A stretch of DNA of 64,000 bases from Trichothermofontia sichuanensis B231 (GTDB lineage Bacteria > Cyanobacteriota > Cyanobacteriia > B231), in assembly GCF_026240635.1 (NCBI RefSeq), contig NZ_CP110848.1, positions 1,552,501-1,616,500 of the forward strand, read 5' to 3'. The notes beneath the pieces are model-generated. The model ran no database searches. It saw only the letters and a program-made list of their open reading frames with translations, and was not told where the DNA came from. The translations under genes and the position numbers were made by a program. Of this stretch, positions 45,070-54,145 are shown in pieces. Position 1 is the stretch's first letter. The number at the start of each line of letters is the position of its first letter.

Positions 45070-45649
45070 ACAACCTCCACAATAAGGGTGGCTGCGTTCT
45101 AGCTTATCGAATCAGTTCACGAAATTGCCGCAAAATCACACAAGACGCAACAACTGTTACAGAAGGCTTACAGAAGCCGGGAAATCATTCATGAAGTTAG
45201 GGTAAAGATTCACAATTATTGACAGGGGTTGACAGGAATTTAGAGGCGATCAAGGGCAACAGGCTTAGCTTTTAGCGGAGAGTAATCCCATTGATGCGAT
45301 CGAGGATGTACCTATTAACTTTTCCAACTTGCTACGTTCGACACTTGACAGCGATCCAAAGCCTCATATTCTCAAGGCTAAGTAGGGGGGTGTCATGCAA
45401 CTAATGACCCTCATCCCCTAACTCCTGCTCCCAAGCCGGAAGCAGGGAGACCGATCTGGCTCCTCTTGCCCTACCCCCGCATTTGCGGGAAGGCAGGGGG
45501 CAGGGAGCGAGGCTGGGGGGGAGGGCCATTCTCCTGCGAAGACGCGGCGCGAACGGCGATCTTTCAGTGTCATGAGCGTGGTCTACTGAGTATCCGATCC
45601 GGAGTGCCAAGCTTTTGTCTTTAACTGTCCTTTGACATACTCACCATCG
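45070..45649. other. Intergenic region with low-complexity palindromes
   Basis: 580 bp without a convincing gene. Between about 45405 and 45535 there are C-rich and G-rich blocks that pair with each other (CCTGCTCCC/GGAAGCAGGGAG, CCCCGCATTTGCGGG), resembling dispersed cyanobacterial palindromic repeats but not the 107-bp family. Confidence 0.45.
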
Positions 45650-46000
45650 TTAGAGGCTCTCACCCAGGAGGGATTCAAATTCCGCCCGGATGGCCTTGAG
45701 ATCGCCGACTTTGGCGACTAGGAGGCTCTCCTGACCGGCATCTTCCAGCCGTTCCCGCCACCGTTCAACGGTTTCTGAGTTATTCAACCAATATTGAATG
45801 ACCGTATCAATCACGGCATCTAAATCCCAGCCCCGTTTGGGCGGAATCGGCTCGATCGAGTGGATGACTGCATCTAGGGTACAGCGCCGTGTCCCGACAT
45901 ATTCAACCCCTTGATCGCGTGATTGGGGAGGGCGTTGTTGCTGATGATTGAAAAAGGTTAGGATATTAGCAACTCCCAAGAGTTCAAAACGATATTGCAT
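45650..46000 (-). CDS. Conserved-looking hypothetical protein
   Basis: 116 residues with AAGGAGGAG upstream of the ATG at a normal distance. The N-terminal half is MQYRFELLGVANILTFFNHQ; the C-terminal half is helical (DAVIDTVIQYWLNNSETVER, LKAIRAEFESLLG). No domain is recognised. It may be a small cyanobacterial protein of unknown role. Confidence 0.65.
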   Translation of the reverse strand: MQYRFELLGVANILTFFNHQQQRPPQSRDQGVEYVGTRRCTLDAVIHSIEPIPPKRGWDLDAVIDTVIQYWLNNSETVERWRERLEDAGQESLLVAKVGDLKAIRAEFESLLGESL

Positions 46001-46298
46001 CTGGATATCTCCTCCTTATTGGGTGAGTCTTTATAAACAAGTGTTGAAATAGGACCAGTCTGTTAAAAAGGCGTGATCGTCAGAAAACTAACGGCTCTCG
46101 ATGACAGGTCTGTGAGCATTCAATATCACCCCAAGCTGATGAGTATTGATACTCAAATAACTGCTGCAAGTAAACAACGCCCACGCTCGGGTAAACATTG
46201 ACTTTATCTCTGTTGTATTGCTTCCCGAAGCTATTTTTCCCCTGCATTAACGTTGAATTAATGCCAATCGGTAATGGCAATCGGGGTAGCCTCTAGTG

Positions 46299-46787
46299 TC
46301 AGGGCGAGGCATCGGTGATGACTGTAGTCATGGATACAGCTTGCGAAGGAGACGACGCTGGGACGGGTGCCGTATCCCAAGGGGAACACATCCCCGGTTC
46401 ACAAAGGGGATAGGGGCTGATGTAGGTGCGATCGCAGCGTCCAAAGAGTCGATACCGACGATCACGGACCTGTTCATAAAGGCGATCGCCCGCTTGTTTT
46501 AAAGCTGGTAGCGATCGATAGGCCCTAATGACACCCTCACCGCCTGGTAATAGGCGACCGATTTCCTCAGCCGCCGCACTGCCCTGCCAACGCTGGCGCG
46601 GATCGGCATTCCGAACCAAAATCATGCCCAATTCACATTCGGCGGGAGTGATCCCCAGACGAGCAAGGGTGGCGCGATCCTGCATGGGGGCAAACCGAAA
46701 CTGTTGGCCGCGATCGAGGCGCTCCAGAAGCTGAACCAAGGTGACACAGAGGTTGCAATTCCCGTCATAAATCACACTGTATGTCAT
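46299..46787 (-). CDS. DCC-family thiol-disulfide oxidoreductase-like protein (DUF393)
   Basis: 162 residues. The N-terminal VIYDGNCNLCVTLVQLL carries the CxxC of the DCC family, followed by RFAPMQDRATLARL and a helical core. The last ~30 residues (after CEPGMCSPWD) are Ser/Pro/Thr-rich and atypical. Members have a thioredoxin-like fold; the physiological substrate is unknown. A tandem repeat of ATGTCATGGT covers the start codon and its upstream sequence. Confidence 0.85.
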   Translation of the reverse strand: MTYSVIYDGNCNLCVTLVQLLERLDRGQQFRFAPMQDRATLARLGITPAECELGMILVRNADPRQRWQGSAAAEEIGRLLPGGEGVIRAYRSLPALKQAGDRLYEQVRDRRYRLFGRCDRTYISPYPLCEPGMCSPWDTAPVPASSPSQAVSMTTVITDASP

Positions 46788-46834
46788 GGTATGTCATGGT
46801 ATGTCATGGGTGATGTCATGGGTGATGTCATGGT
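46781..46834. repeat. 10- and 12-bp tandem repeats over the DUF393 start
   Basis: ATGTCATGGT occurs three times (46781-46810), then TGATGTCATGGG-type units. On the minus strand each unit offers an ATGACAT, so several ATG codons in different frames precede the true start. Confidence 0.75.
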
Positions 46835-46929
46835 TGCCAGACCCGATCGTGATATTGCTGAAGATAGGGCGGTGAACCTAGAACGCTGAAAACTTCGCTT
46901 AAATAGCACGATAGCAAACCCCACCCCTT

Positions 46930-47823
46930 ATGCCCGCTGCCCCCCCGACCGACTGGGAGGCTTTCCCTCAATACTGGGCTACCCTCCTGGCGACCCAAGC
47001 GACCCAAGCCCCTGCGGCCCCGTGGCCCCTCCCCCAGCAGGTTCATATCCTGCCCCAGGTAGTTTCTACCAACGAAACCCTGTGGCAATATCTTGCTCAA
47101 GGGCATCCCGTCGGGACAACGGTCATTGCCCAACACCAAACCGCCGGACGGGGTCAATGGGGCCGCCACTGGGCATCGGCAACCGGGGGGCTGTATTTAT
47201 CCTGGTCCTGTGCCCCCCATCTGCCTGCTGAGGGGGCGGCTCAGTTAACTCTCTGTAGTGCGTGGGGCATTGCAACGGCGTTACGGCAATGGGCCATCCC
47301 CGTGGCGATCAAGTGGCCCAATGATCTCGTGTTACAGGGGCGTAAGTTAGGGGGGATTTTGACGGAAACGCGGCTGCGCGGGGACATCATCCACCAAGCA
47401 GTCGTTGGGGTGGGGATCAATTGGGCCAACCCAGTACCGCCCGTGGGCATCAACCTGCAAACCTTTTGGGCTGAACTTGCGGCAGGCGCGACCGCGATAT
47501 TCACCGAAGCCAACGCACCTGGGTGGGAAAAGCGTCCGGCCACCCTTGCCCACCTTGCTGCGATCGTCCTGTACGGAATGGTGACTGGTTACGCCTACTG
47601 GCAACATGAGGGCATCGCTAAACTGCTCCCAGCCTATGAGTCCCTGCTGAGCCAGCATTACCGAACGGTTGAGGTTAACGGTCAATCCCTGACAATCGTT
47701 GGCCTTACGCCAGAGGGTGCCCTGCGGGTACAGGGAACCACTGCCACGGGGAGAAAGGCGAAGACAGAACAAATTTTCCGGCCCGGACAGATTCGCCTCG
47801 GCTATGATGTGAATGAATTCTAA
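46930..47823 (+). CDS. birA: Biotin-[acetyl-CoA-carboxylase] ligase
   Basis: 297 residues. The catalytic motif is AGRGQWGRHWASATGGLYLS, followed by IKWPNDLVLQGRKLGGILTE (biotin/ATP binding) and AVVGVGINW. A C-terminal SH3-like domain ends the protein (VNGQSLTIVGLTPEGALRV). It attaches biotin to the AccB subunit of acetyl-CoA carboxylase. The DNA-binding domain of bifunctional BirA is missing, so it is a plain ligase. Confidence 0.93.
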   Translation: MPAAPPTDWEAFPQYWATLLATQATQAPAAPWPLPQQVHILPQVVSTNETLWQYLAQGHPVGTTVIAQHQTAGRGQWGRHWASATGGLYLSWSCAPHLPAEGAAQLTLCSAWGIATALRQWAIPVAIKWPNDLVLQGRKLGGILTETRLRGDIIHQAVVGVGINWANPVPPVGINLQTFWAELAAGATAIFTEANAPGWEKRPATLAHLAAIVLYGMVTGYAYWQHEGIAKLLPAYESLLSQHYRTVEVNGQSLTIVGLTPEGALRVQGTTATGRKAKTEQIFRPGQIRLGYDVNEF

Positions 47824-47967
47824 CCTTGGCCCCGATAATCCCGTTGGGGCAACTTAGGGTAGGATTGAGTGCTGGTTTCCGGTAGACCAATGCCTACCGG
47901 GTTACGACTAATCCTGAGACGTGGTAAGGGACCAGGAATCCTTCGGTTGAGGAGTGAGTACACGGTA

Positions 47968-49194
47968 ATGAAGTCATCCCCCCCAGAACAGTCTTGCAAG
48001 CAGTGCTTGTGCCTGCATCCGCAGCGACGCCGCTGGATCGCCGGTTTAGGTTGGGTGTGCGGCTTGGGTCTCCTCCAGGGTGGTGGGGTTCTGGCCCAGG
48101 ACGCTGCTGACCTGATGGTTCCCACCTATGAGGCGGCGCCACCGGTTGCCGAACCGGCGCCACTGCCGCCGCCCACGATCGCGCCGCCTGCCGATCCGCC
48201 ACCGGCTCCGCTTCCCCAGGTGACCCTGCCGGAAGCTCCCCCAGAAGTCTTGCTATCGCCGCAGGAAGCCCCTGTCGCTAATGACGCCGTGGCCCCGGCC
48301 CCAGGGACATATATTGATGGCTCGGACTACTCGCTGGGGGCAACCAGTAGCTACGAAACGGCTCCCGATGTGGTGCTATTGGAGCGATCGACGGGGTGTC
48401 AAGCAGTGGTAGCGGCAGGTAGTACTGCCCCCGGTAGCCTTTGTTCCCCTGCCTCCTCAGGCAATACGGCCTGGTCACCATCGGGAGTGTCGGGTGAATC
48501 CTATGCCCCTGCCCCTTCCGATCGCTGGCATCAACCAGTGGGCATTAATCCCAATTCCATCTTTCAATTTAATCCTGGTCAAACCCTGGCAAACGGTCAA
48601 GCCTATCTGAACCGCACCGCCATTGGACGGACCCTGAGCTTCCTCAAACGCTTGGGCAACCCTAACCGGAATGCCCTGTTTCCCCTCCCCTTCCCTGTAC
48701 CGATTACGTCTGTCTTTGGCTGGCGACTGCATCCAATCTCTGTTGAGTGGCGCTTCCACTCTGGGACGGACCTAGGGGCAGATATTGGTACGCCCGTGTT
48801 AGCGGCCTTTGCTGGCAAGGTAACGATCGCGGACTTTATGGGCGGGTATGGCCTCACGGTGGTCTTGGAACATCCCGAAGCGGCTCAAGAAACCCTCTAC
48901 GCCCACCTATCCCAGATTTTGGTACGACCGGGAGATACGGTGGAGCAGGGGGCCGTCATTGGTTTAGTGGGCAGTACAGGGAACTCCACTGGACCACACC
49001 TGCACTTTGAGGTCCGTCAATTGACGCCGGAAGGGTGGATTACCCTCGATCCAGGTCATCAGCTCGAAGTGGCGTTAGCGCGTCTTGTTCAGGCTTTGCA
49101 ACTGGCTCAAGCGGAACCTAAACCGACCACGCCTCTGCCCAAAATGGGACCCCCAGCCCCCTTTGTCGGCCCGCCCTTACCGCCTTCGGCATAG
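47968..49194 (+). CDS. M23 family metallopeptidase (LytM domain)
   Basis: 408 residues from ATG 47968 (MKSSPPEQSCKQCLCLHPQR). An N-terminal hydrophobic stretch (WIAGLGWVCGLGLLQGGGVLAQ) acts as signal or anchor, then a long Pro/Ala-rich region (about 45-110). The LytM domain lies near 255-370: WRFHSGTDLGADIGTPVLAA with zinc ligands H and D, ETLYAHLSQILVRPGDTV, and GNSTGPHLHFEVR (HxH). It probably cuts peptidoglycan cross-links or activates an amidase at division. A Pro-rich tail ends the protein. Confidence 0.9.
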   Translation: MKSSPPEQSCKQCLCLHPQRRRWIAGLGWVCGLGLLQGGGVLAQDAADLMVPTYEAAPPVAEPAPLPPPTIAPPADPPPAPLPQVTLPEAPPEVLLSPQEAPVANDAVAPAPGTYIDGSDYSLGATSSYETAPDVVLLERSTGCQAVVAAGSTAPGSLCSPASSGNTAWSPSGVSGESYAPAPSDRWHQPVGINPNSIFQFNPGQTLANGQAYLNRTAIGRTLSFLKRLGNPNRNALFPLPFPVPITSVFGWRLHPISVEWRFHSGTDLGADIGTPVLAAFAGKVTIADFMGGYGLTVVLEHPEAAQETLYAHLSQILVRPGDTVEQGAVIGLVGSTGNSTGPHLHFEVRQLTPEGWITLDPGHQLEVALARLVQALQLAQAEPKPTTPLPKMGPPAPFVGPPLPPSA

Positions 49195-49307
49195 TTACGG
49201 TCCTCAGGGGTTGCTTGAGTTGGGGAGCGATCGCCCCCTATCATGGGGAACAGTAAGCTTGAGCGGCCTGCGTTGTCGCCTATTGTCATTGCTGTTAAGA
49301 ACCCCGC

Positions 49308-50285
49308 ATGGATATCAAAAACGGCTTTCCGGGCGCAGTTGGGAATACCCCCCTGATCCGCCTCAATAGCTTTAGTGAGGAAACCGGCTGTGAAATCCTC
49401 GGCAAGGCCGAATTCATGAATCCTGGCGGCTCCGTCAAGGATCGGGCTGCCCTCTACATCATCGAAGATGCCGAACGCCAGGGCCGACTGCGACCGGGTG
49501 GCACTGTGGTGGAAGGCACGGCAGGCAATACCGGCATTGGCCTTGCCCACATCTGTAATGCCAAGGGCTACCGATGCCTGATTGTGATTCCCGATACCCA
49601 GTCCCAGGAAAAAATCGATACTCTGCGGACCCTGGGGGCAGAAGTTCGCACAGTTCCCGCTGTTCCTTATAAAGATCCCAATAATTACGTCAAATTGTCG
49701 GGGCGGATTGCTGCCGAAATGGATAATGCCATCTGGGCCAACCAGTTCGACAATCTTGCTAACCGTCAGGCTCACTACGAAACCACAGGACCGGAAATCT
49801 GGACCCAAACGGGCGGCAAGGTTGATGCCTGGGTGGCGGCGACGGGGACAGGCGGTACCTATGCCGGGGTAGCTATGTTTCTCAAGGAACGCAAGGCGAG
49901 CCTGAAAGCGGTGCTGGCCGATCCGATGGGCAGTGGCTTGTATAGCTATGCCAAAACAGGTGAAATCACGATTATGGGCAACTCCATTACCGAGGGTATT
50001 GGCAACAGCCGCGTTACCGCCAATATGGCAGGGGCACCGATCGACGATGCAATCCAAATTGACGATCAGGAGTGTCTGCGGGTGCTCTATCAACTATTAC
50101 GCAAGGATGGCCTGTTCATGGGTGGCTCCGTGGGGATTAACGTGGGGGCGGCGGTGGCCCTGGCTAAACAGATGGGACCAGGGCACACGATCGTTACTGT
50201 CCTGTGCGATAGCGGCTCCCGCTACCAGTCTCGCCTTTATAACCGGGAGTGGTTGGCTAGTAAGGGTCTGACCATGCCGGAATAA
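49308..50285 (+). CDS. cysK: Cysteine synthase A
   Basis: 325 residues. PLP-binding Lys44 lies in NPGGSVKDRAALYI, the substrate loop is EGTAGNTGIG, and the phosphate-binding loop is ATGTGGTYAG. SITEGIGNSRV and CDSGSRYQSRLYN fit the O-acetylserine sulfhydrylase family. It makes L-cysteine from O-acetylserine and sulfide. The loop reads TAGNTG rather than the common TSGNTG, a variant also found in the related long CysK group. Confidence 0.92.
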   Translation: MDIKNGFPGAVGNTPLIRLNSFSEETGCEILGKAEFMNPGGSVKDRAALYIIEDAERQGRLRPGGTVVEGTAGNTGIGLAHICNAKGYRCLIVIPDTQSQEKIDTLRTLGAEVRTVPAVPYKDPNNYVKLSGRIAAEMDNAIWANQFDNLANRQAHYETTGPEIWTQTGGKVDAWVAATGTGGTYAGVAMFLKERKASLKAVLADPMGSGLYSYAKTGEITIMGNSITEGIGNSRVTANMAGAPIDDAIQIDDQECLRVLYQLLRKDGLFMGGSVGINVGAAVALAKQMGPGHTIVTVLCDSGSRYQSRLYNREWLASKGLTMPE

Positions 50286-50482
50286 AGGAGTGAGGCTAGA
50301 GGAGTGAGCGGTTTCATGAGTGCGGTCTACCTAAAGGTTGACAAGGTAGATCTGCCTACAATAGGAGTAGGTACTCTTTACCGAGTCGTTGCTGTACTAT
50401 TAGGTTCACAGTTAATCTAACGGTAAATTATACCTATTGCCGCCTGCCCATTGGGAGCCTATCCATTCGTTTACGCATCCTC

Positions 50483-51754
50483 ATGTCTGCAAATCTAGTT
50501 GTTGATTCTCCCCAACGCCAAGGTCAGCCTACGGATTGCTGCCAGCCTCCCCAAACTTACGACGTGACGATCGTTGGGGGCGGCATCGTCGGTCTAACTC
50601 TGGCCTGTGCCTTGCAAAAGAGTGGATTACGCATAGCACTGATTGAGGCCCAAACCCAATCCGTCGCGGTGCAGAAAGGACAAGCCTACGCTATTTCCCT
50701 GTTGTCAAGTCAGATTTTTCAGGCGATCGGGGTTTGGGAAGCTATTCGTCCCCACATTAGCCCCTTTCGTCAAATTCGCCTCTCCGATGCGGATCATCCC
50801 GGTATCGTGCAATTTTTCTCCCAGGATCTCGGCACAGAAGATTTGGGTTACGTGGCTGAGCATCGGGTACTGTTAGCGGCCTTGCAGGCCAAACTCCAGG
50901 ACTGTCCAACGGTCGATTGGCTATGTCCTGCTACCGTAGTGGCTGTTGAGCAGGAGGCGACCCAGGCGGTTGTCAAAATTCAGCAGGGGGAAACTGAACG
51001 GTTACTGCGATCGCGCCTGGTTGTGGCAGCCGATGGTGCCCGCTCGCCCCTGCGGACGGCTGCTCACATTAAAACCTATGGTTGGCAATACTGGCAAACC
51101 TGCTTGGTTTGCACGGTTAAACCAGAGCGGCCCCATGCCGAAATTGCCTATGAACGGTTTTGGCCCAGTGGTCCCTTTGCCATTTTGCCCTTGCCCAATA
51201 ACCGGTGTCGCATTGTCTGGACTGCCCCGCGCCCGGAGGCTGAAGCCTTACTCGCCCTAGATGATGCCAGCTTTGTGGCAGAACTGCGCCGCCGCTATGG
51301 GGAGCAGATGGGCGAATTGACGGTGGAGGGCGATCGCTTCCTGTTTCCGGTGCGGTTGATGCAGTGTGAGCGGTATATTGGACCGCGCCTAGCCCTGGTG
51401 GGGGATGCGGCCCACGGCTGCCATCCCGTTGGTGGCCAGGGGATGAATCTGGGCATTCGTGATGTTGCGGCCTTGGCCGAGGTGATCCAACGTGCCCACC
51501 AAGCAGGGCAAGACTGGGGAAGTCCAGCCGTTTTGGCTGAGTACGATCGCTGGCGACGGCGCGAGAATTGGATCATCTTGGGGTTTACAGATTTCCTCGT
51601 GCGCCTCTTTTCTAATGAATGGCTGCCCCTGGTACTGACACGGCGGTTGGGTCTATGGTTACTGCGCCATGTCTCCCCCGTTAAACTGGCAGCCCTACGG
51701 TTGATGACGGGCTTGAGTGGCCGCCAACCTCAACTGGTCAGCGATCGGGGTTAA
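50483..51754 (+). CDS. UbiH-type FAD-dependent hydroxylase
   Basis: 423 residues. The FAD dinucleotide motif is VTIVGGGIVGLTLACALQKSG, the DG motif is VVAADGARSPLR and the second FAD motif is ALVGDAAHGCHPVGGQGMNLGI. The family hydroxylates quinone or other aromatic rings; in cyanobacteria, which make plastoquinone, the substrate is uncertain. A C-terminal hydrophobic stretch (FLVRLFSNEWLPLVLTRRLG) could touch the membrane. Confidence 0.9.
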   Translation: MSANLVVDSPQRQGQPTDCCQPPQTYDVTIVGGGIVGLTLACALQKSGLRIALIEAQTQSVAVQKGQAYAISLLSSQIFQAIGVWEAIRPHISPFRQIRLSDADHPGIVQFFSQDLGTEDLGYVAEHRVLLAALQAKLQDCPTVDWLCPATVVAVEQEATQAVVKIQQGETERLLRSRLVVAADGARSPLRTAAHIKTYGWQYWQTCLVCTVKPERPHAEIAYERFWPSGPFAILPLPNNRCRIVWTAPRPEAEALLALDDASFVAELRRRYGEQMGELTVEGDRFLFPVRLMQCERYIGPRLALVGDAAHGCHPVGGQGMNLGIRDVAALAEVIQRAHQAGQDWGSPAVLAEYDRWRRRENWIILGFTDFLVRLFSNEWLPLVLTRRLGLWLLRHVSPVKLAALRLMTGLSGRQPQLVSDRG

Positions 51755-51857
51755 GCGGTGTGGGAATAGCCCGGATACGGGACCTTTGACGGCTAAAGAT
51801 AACTAAAGGACGACTAAAGTCGTCAGGGGGGGGATCTGATTTGGGCGGCCCTCACCC

Positions 51858-51964
51858 TATAGTCATTGCAATTTAGGCTGAAACCGCCCCCTCACCCCCA
51901 GCCTATCTCCCAGAGCGGGAGAGGGGAGCGAAGAACTGTATCGTTCTTATTTGGATTGACTATA
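51858..51964 (+). repeat. 107-bp MITE-like element, copy J
   Basis: TATAGTCATTGCAATTTAGG to GATTGACTATA with the same central GAGAGGGG palindrome, in the convergent gap between the UbiH-type gene and the gene at 52021. Confidence 0.86.
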
Positions 51965-52020
51965 TCTCTGTTCCCTGTTCCCTGTTCTCTCTCCTCGTGA
52001 AAGGCGAAAAGATGGGTCCG

Positions 52021-52737
52021 TCAACCAGGGTTGTCCTCAGTATTTGCCATCTGTGCAACTGTCTGATCAATGATCTGCTGGCACACTGCCACCGCCGCCC
52101 GTTGTTCGAGGGCACACACTAACGCATCCAGGACCGGGCGGTAAGTTTGTAACTGTTGGCGGACCTGATACATCGCCCAGCGTTCCTGATAGGCGCGATC
52201 GGCAGGGGGGCGTTGCAGGTGTCGCCAGAGGGTCGCGAGTTGCTGACGATCGTCCTGTCCACCCAGGGCTTGTCCATAGACCAATTCTTCGGCCACGATC
52301 CCCGCTAGCCAGATTTGGGTGTAGCGGTTCAGCCAGTGGGCCGACAACTGACCCTGGCTGAGTTCCGCCTGCAAGGCACGATCGTCAAAGCGAATCCCTC
52401 CCTGACCGGGCAGCCCTTGCCGAAAGGCTTCCCATGCACTGAGGCTGTAGCCCGTTACTGGGACTTGGAGCAGATAAGCTATGAGGAAATGGCCCGCCTC
52501 ATGGTAGAGAATGCGCTGGCGATAGGCGGGCGATCGCCGTGCTACCCAATCCCGTAATAATCCCTGCCCCTGCCCCTGTAAGCCAACTGCATCAAAGGCC
52601 ACCAGGCCCAGCAGGGTGAGTGCTGCTGTCGCCGGAACGCCAGGAGGAAGGTGGATCACGGGTCCCCAGAGGGCCGCCATCGTCAAACCGAAAATCGTGA
52701 CGGCAAATAAATTCAGAACCGGTTGGGACATGGGCAT
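52021..52737 (-). CDS. FtsH-peptidase-like membrane protein without AAA domain
   Basis: 238 residues. Two hydrophobic N-terminal segments (LFAVTIFGLTMAALWGPV; ATAALTLLGLVAF) precede YHEAGHFLIAYLLQVPV, the HEAGH zinc motif of M41 proteases. A helical region follows with WLAGIVAEELVYGQ, where AEELV resembles the third-ligand segment of FtsH. No ATPase domain is present. Related ATP-independent proteins occur in cyanobacteria and plastids. It may be an active zinc protease or a pseudo-protease; substrate unknown. Confidence 0.8.
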   Translation of the reverse strand: MPMSQPVLNLFAVTIFGLTMAALWGPVIHLPPGVPATAALTLLGLVAFDAVGLQGQGQGLLRDWVARRSPAYRQRILYHEAGHFLIAYLLQVPVTGYSLSAWEAFRQGLPGQGGIRFDDRALQAELSQGQLSAHWLNRYTQIWLAGIVAEELVYGQALGGQDDRQQLATLWRHLQRPPADRAYQERWAMYQVRQQLQTYRPVLDALVCALEQRAAVAVCQQIIDQTVAQMANTEDNPG

Positions 52738-53003
52738 TGGGAGGCGATCGTCAATCTAGACTCAGCTTCCAGGAAGGCTGAAAACTGTTAAGTATCGTCA
52801 TCTTAACCTGCAATCACGCTGGGTGCAGGCATCGCCGCCGCCAGTCCTGAGTAGCTCCGTCAAGGTTCATTGGGGTAGGTTGCCTGTTGCTCAACTGGGA
52901 TGCTCCCACACTGTGCCACCCAACCCAGTGAGCCGGTTGGGTCTCGCAAGCTCGACACCAATCTACAGCCCATCACGTTAAGCAGGATAGTAACCATGAC
53001 CGT

Positions 53004-53912
53004 CTACTGGGGATTGGTCGCCGCTGCTTGACGCAATTGGTGTGCCTTGTAGAAGGTCTCTAAGCTGTCACGATCGCCCACAAACCGCCAGTGCCAAGGT
53101 TCATAGGCCACGCCCTGAGGATTATCCTTTGGGAAGGATAGCTCAAAGCTGTAGTAGGCTGCATTTTCCTGGAGCCATTGAAAGGCGGCTGTGTCGGCAA
53201 AGCTGAACTGAAGGTTAGTATCCGGTTGAGCACCATCCCCAATATCGATCGCATAACCCGTATGGTGCTCACTGTGGCCCGGCGGTGCACTCACCTCTGC
53301 CCGTTCCGTGGGATTTTGGCCCCGTGCTGCCTTCACGTCAAAGAACAGATGTTCCTGATCTTGGAGCGATCGATAGGCCGATAGGGGGACTAGCTCAACC
53401 CCAGCCGCCCGGGCATCGGCCTGCATGGCTAAAAACTTGTCAGCCGCAGCGGCCCGTAATTTCAGACTCCCATCCTCTGTAATCGCTTTCAAGCTGTCCG
53501 CTGGGGCTTCGGCATAGGCAAGGTGGCCCAGCAGGGTATCTGCGGCTGGTGAAGCCGCCCCTGGCTGCTCGTTATTCCCCCCAGTTGCATTTGCTGGGCG
53601 GGCACTGGAGGCAGCAGCGCCCGTTGGGTTCAACCGTTGGGGGACTAAATTCAAGCCAACCCCAAAGCCAAAGGCCAGGACCCCCAGGGAGAAGAGGCTG
53701 AGAAACAGCACCCATCGTTGTTGACGCCACGGTCTGGGGCGAGGATGGACCACCTCCCGGAACGCTTCGGGAATATCATCTGGTAGGGCATCCTCCCGAA
53801 AATGGCGCAAATGCTCTAGGGGGACCAATGCCTCCTCTAAATCGTCACCGTCGGCATGGGTGGCTTGGGTTTCGGGTATACGTATGAGGTTATCCAAGAG
53901 AGTACCCCCCAC
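53004..53912 (-). CDS. D-alanyl-D-alanine carboxypeptidase, VanY type (M15B)
   Basis: 302 residues. A cytoplasmic N-terminus of about 65 residues, one membrane helix (WVLFLSLFSLGVLAFGFGVG) and a periplasmic peptidase domain. The domain has LSAYRSLQDQEHLFFD, the zinc ligands in SEHHTGYAIDIGD (HxxxxxxD pattern) and EPWHWRFVG. It trims the terminal D-Ala from peptidoglycan stem peptides. A Pro/Ala/Asn linker separates helix and domain. Confidence 0.92.
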   Translation of the reverse strand: MGGTLLDNLIRIPETQATHADGDDLEEALVPLEHLRHFREDALPDDIPEAFREVVHPRPRPWRQQRWVLFLSLFSLGVLAFGFGVGLNLVPQRLNPTGAAASSARPANATGGNNEQPGAASPAADTLLGHLAYAEAPADSLKAITEDGSLKLRAAAADKFLAMQADARAAGVELVPLSAYRSLQDQEHLFFDVKAARGQNPTERAEVSAPPGHSEHHTGYAIDIGDGAQPDTNLQFSFADTAAFQWLQENAAYYSFELSFPKDNPQGVAYEPWHWRFVGDRDSLETFYKAHQLRQAAATNPQ

Positions 53913-54145
53913 AATCTAGCGGCAAAGGCTGGCTAATGTCGTTAGCATTGGCTGAGACACACTGGCCAAGCGACTAACAAATTTTAATCAAGCCTCTGCC
54001 AAAATGGGCACTAGATCACAGAACTTTTGGTAGCCAAGCTGTTAAGTCAGTATCCAGAGTCTCTAGCCTGTATAGGCTGGTACCTTGACAGGCTGAGGGG
54101 TGCGATCGCGCCCGACGATCGCAGTGACAATTTTAGAGAATTCCC

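Noticed and set aside
46080-46280. 66-codon minus-strand frame
   Set aside because: No domain, no ribosome binding site, and it lies in an otherwise non-coding gap.
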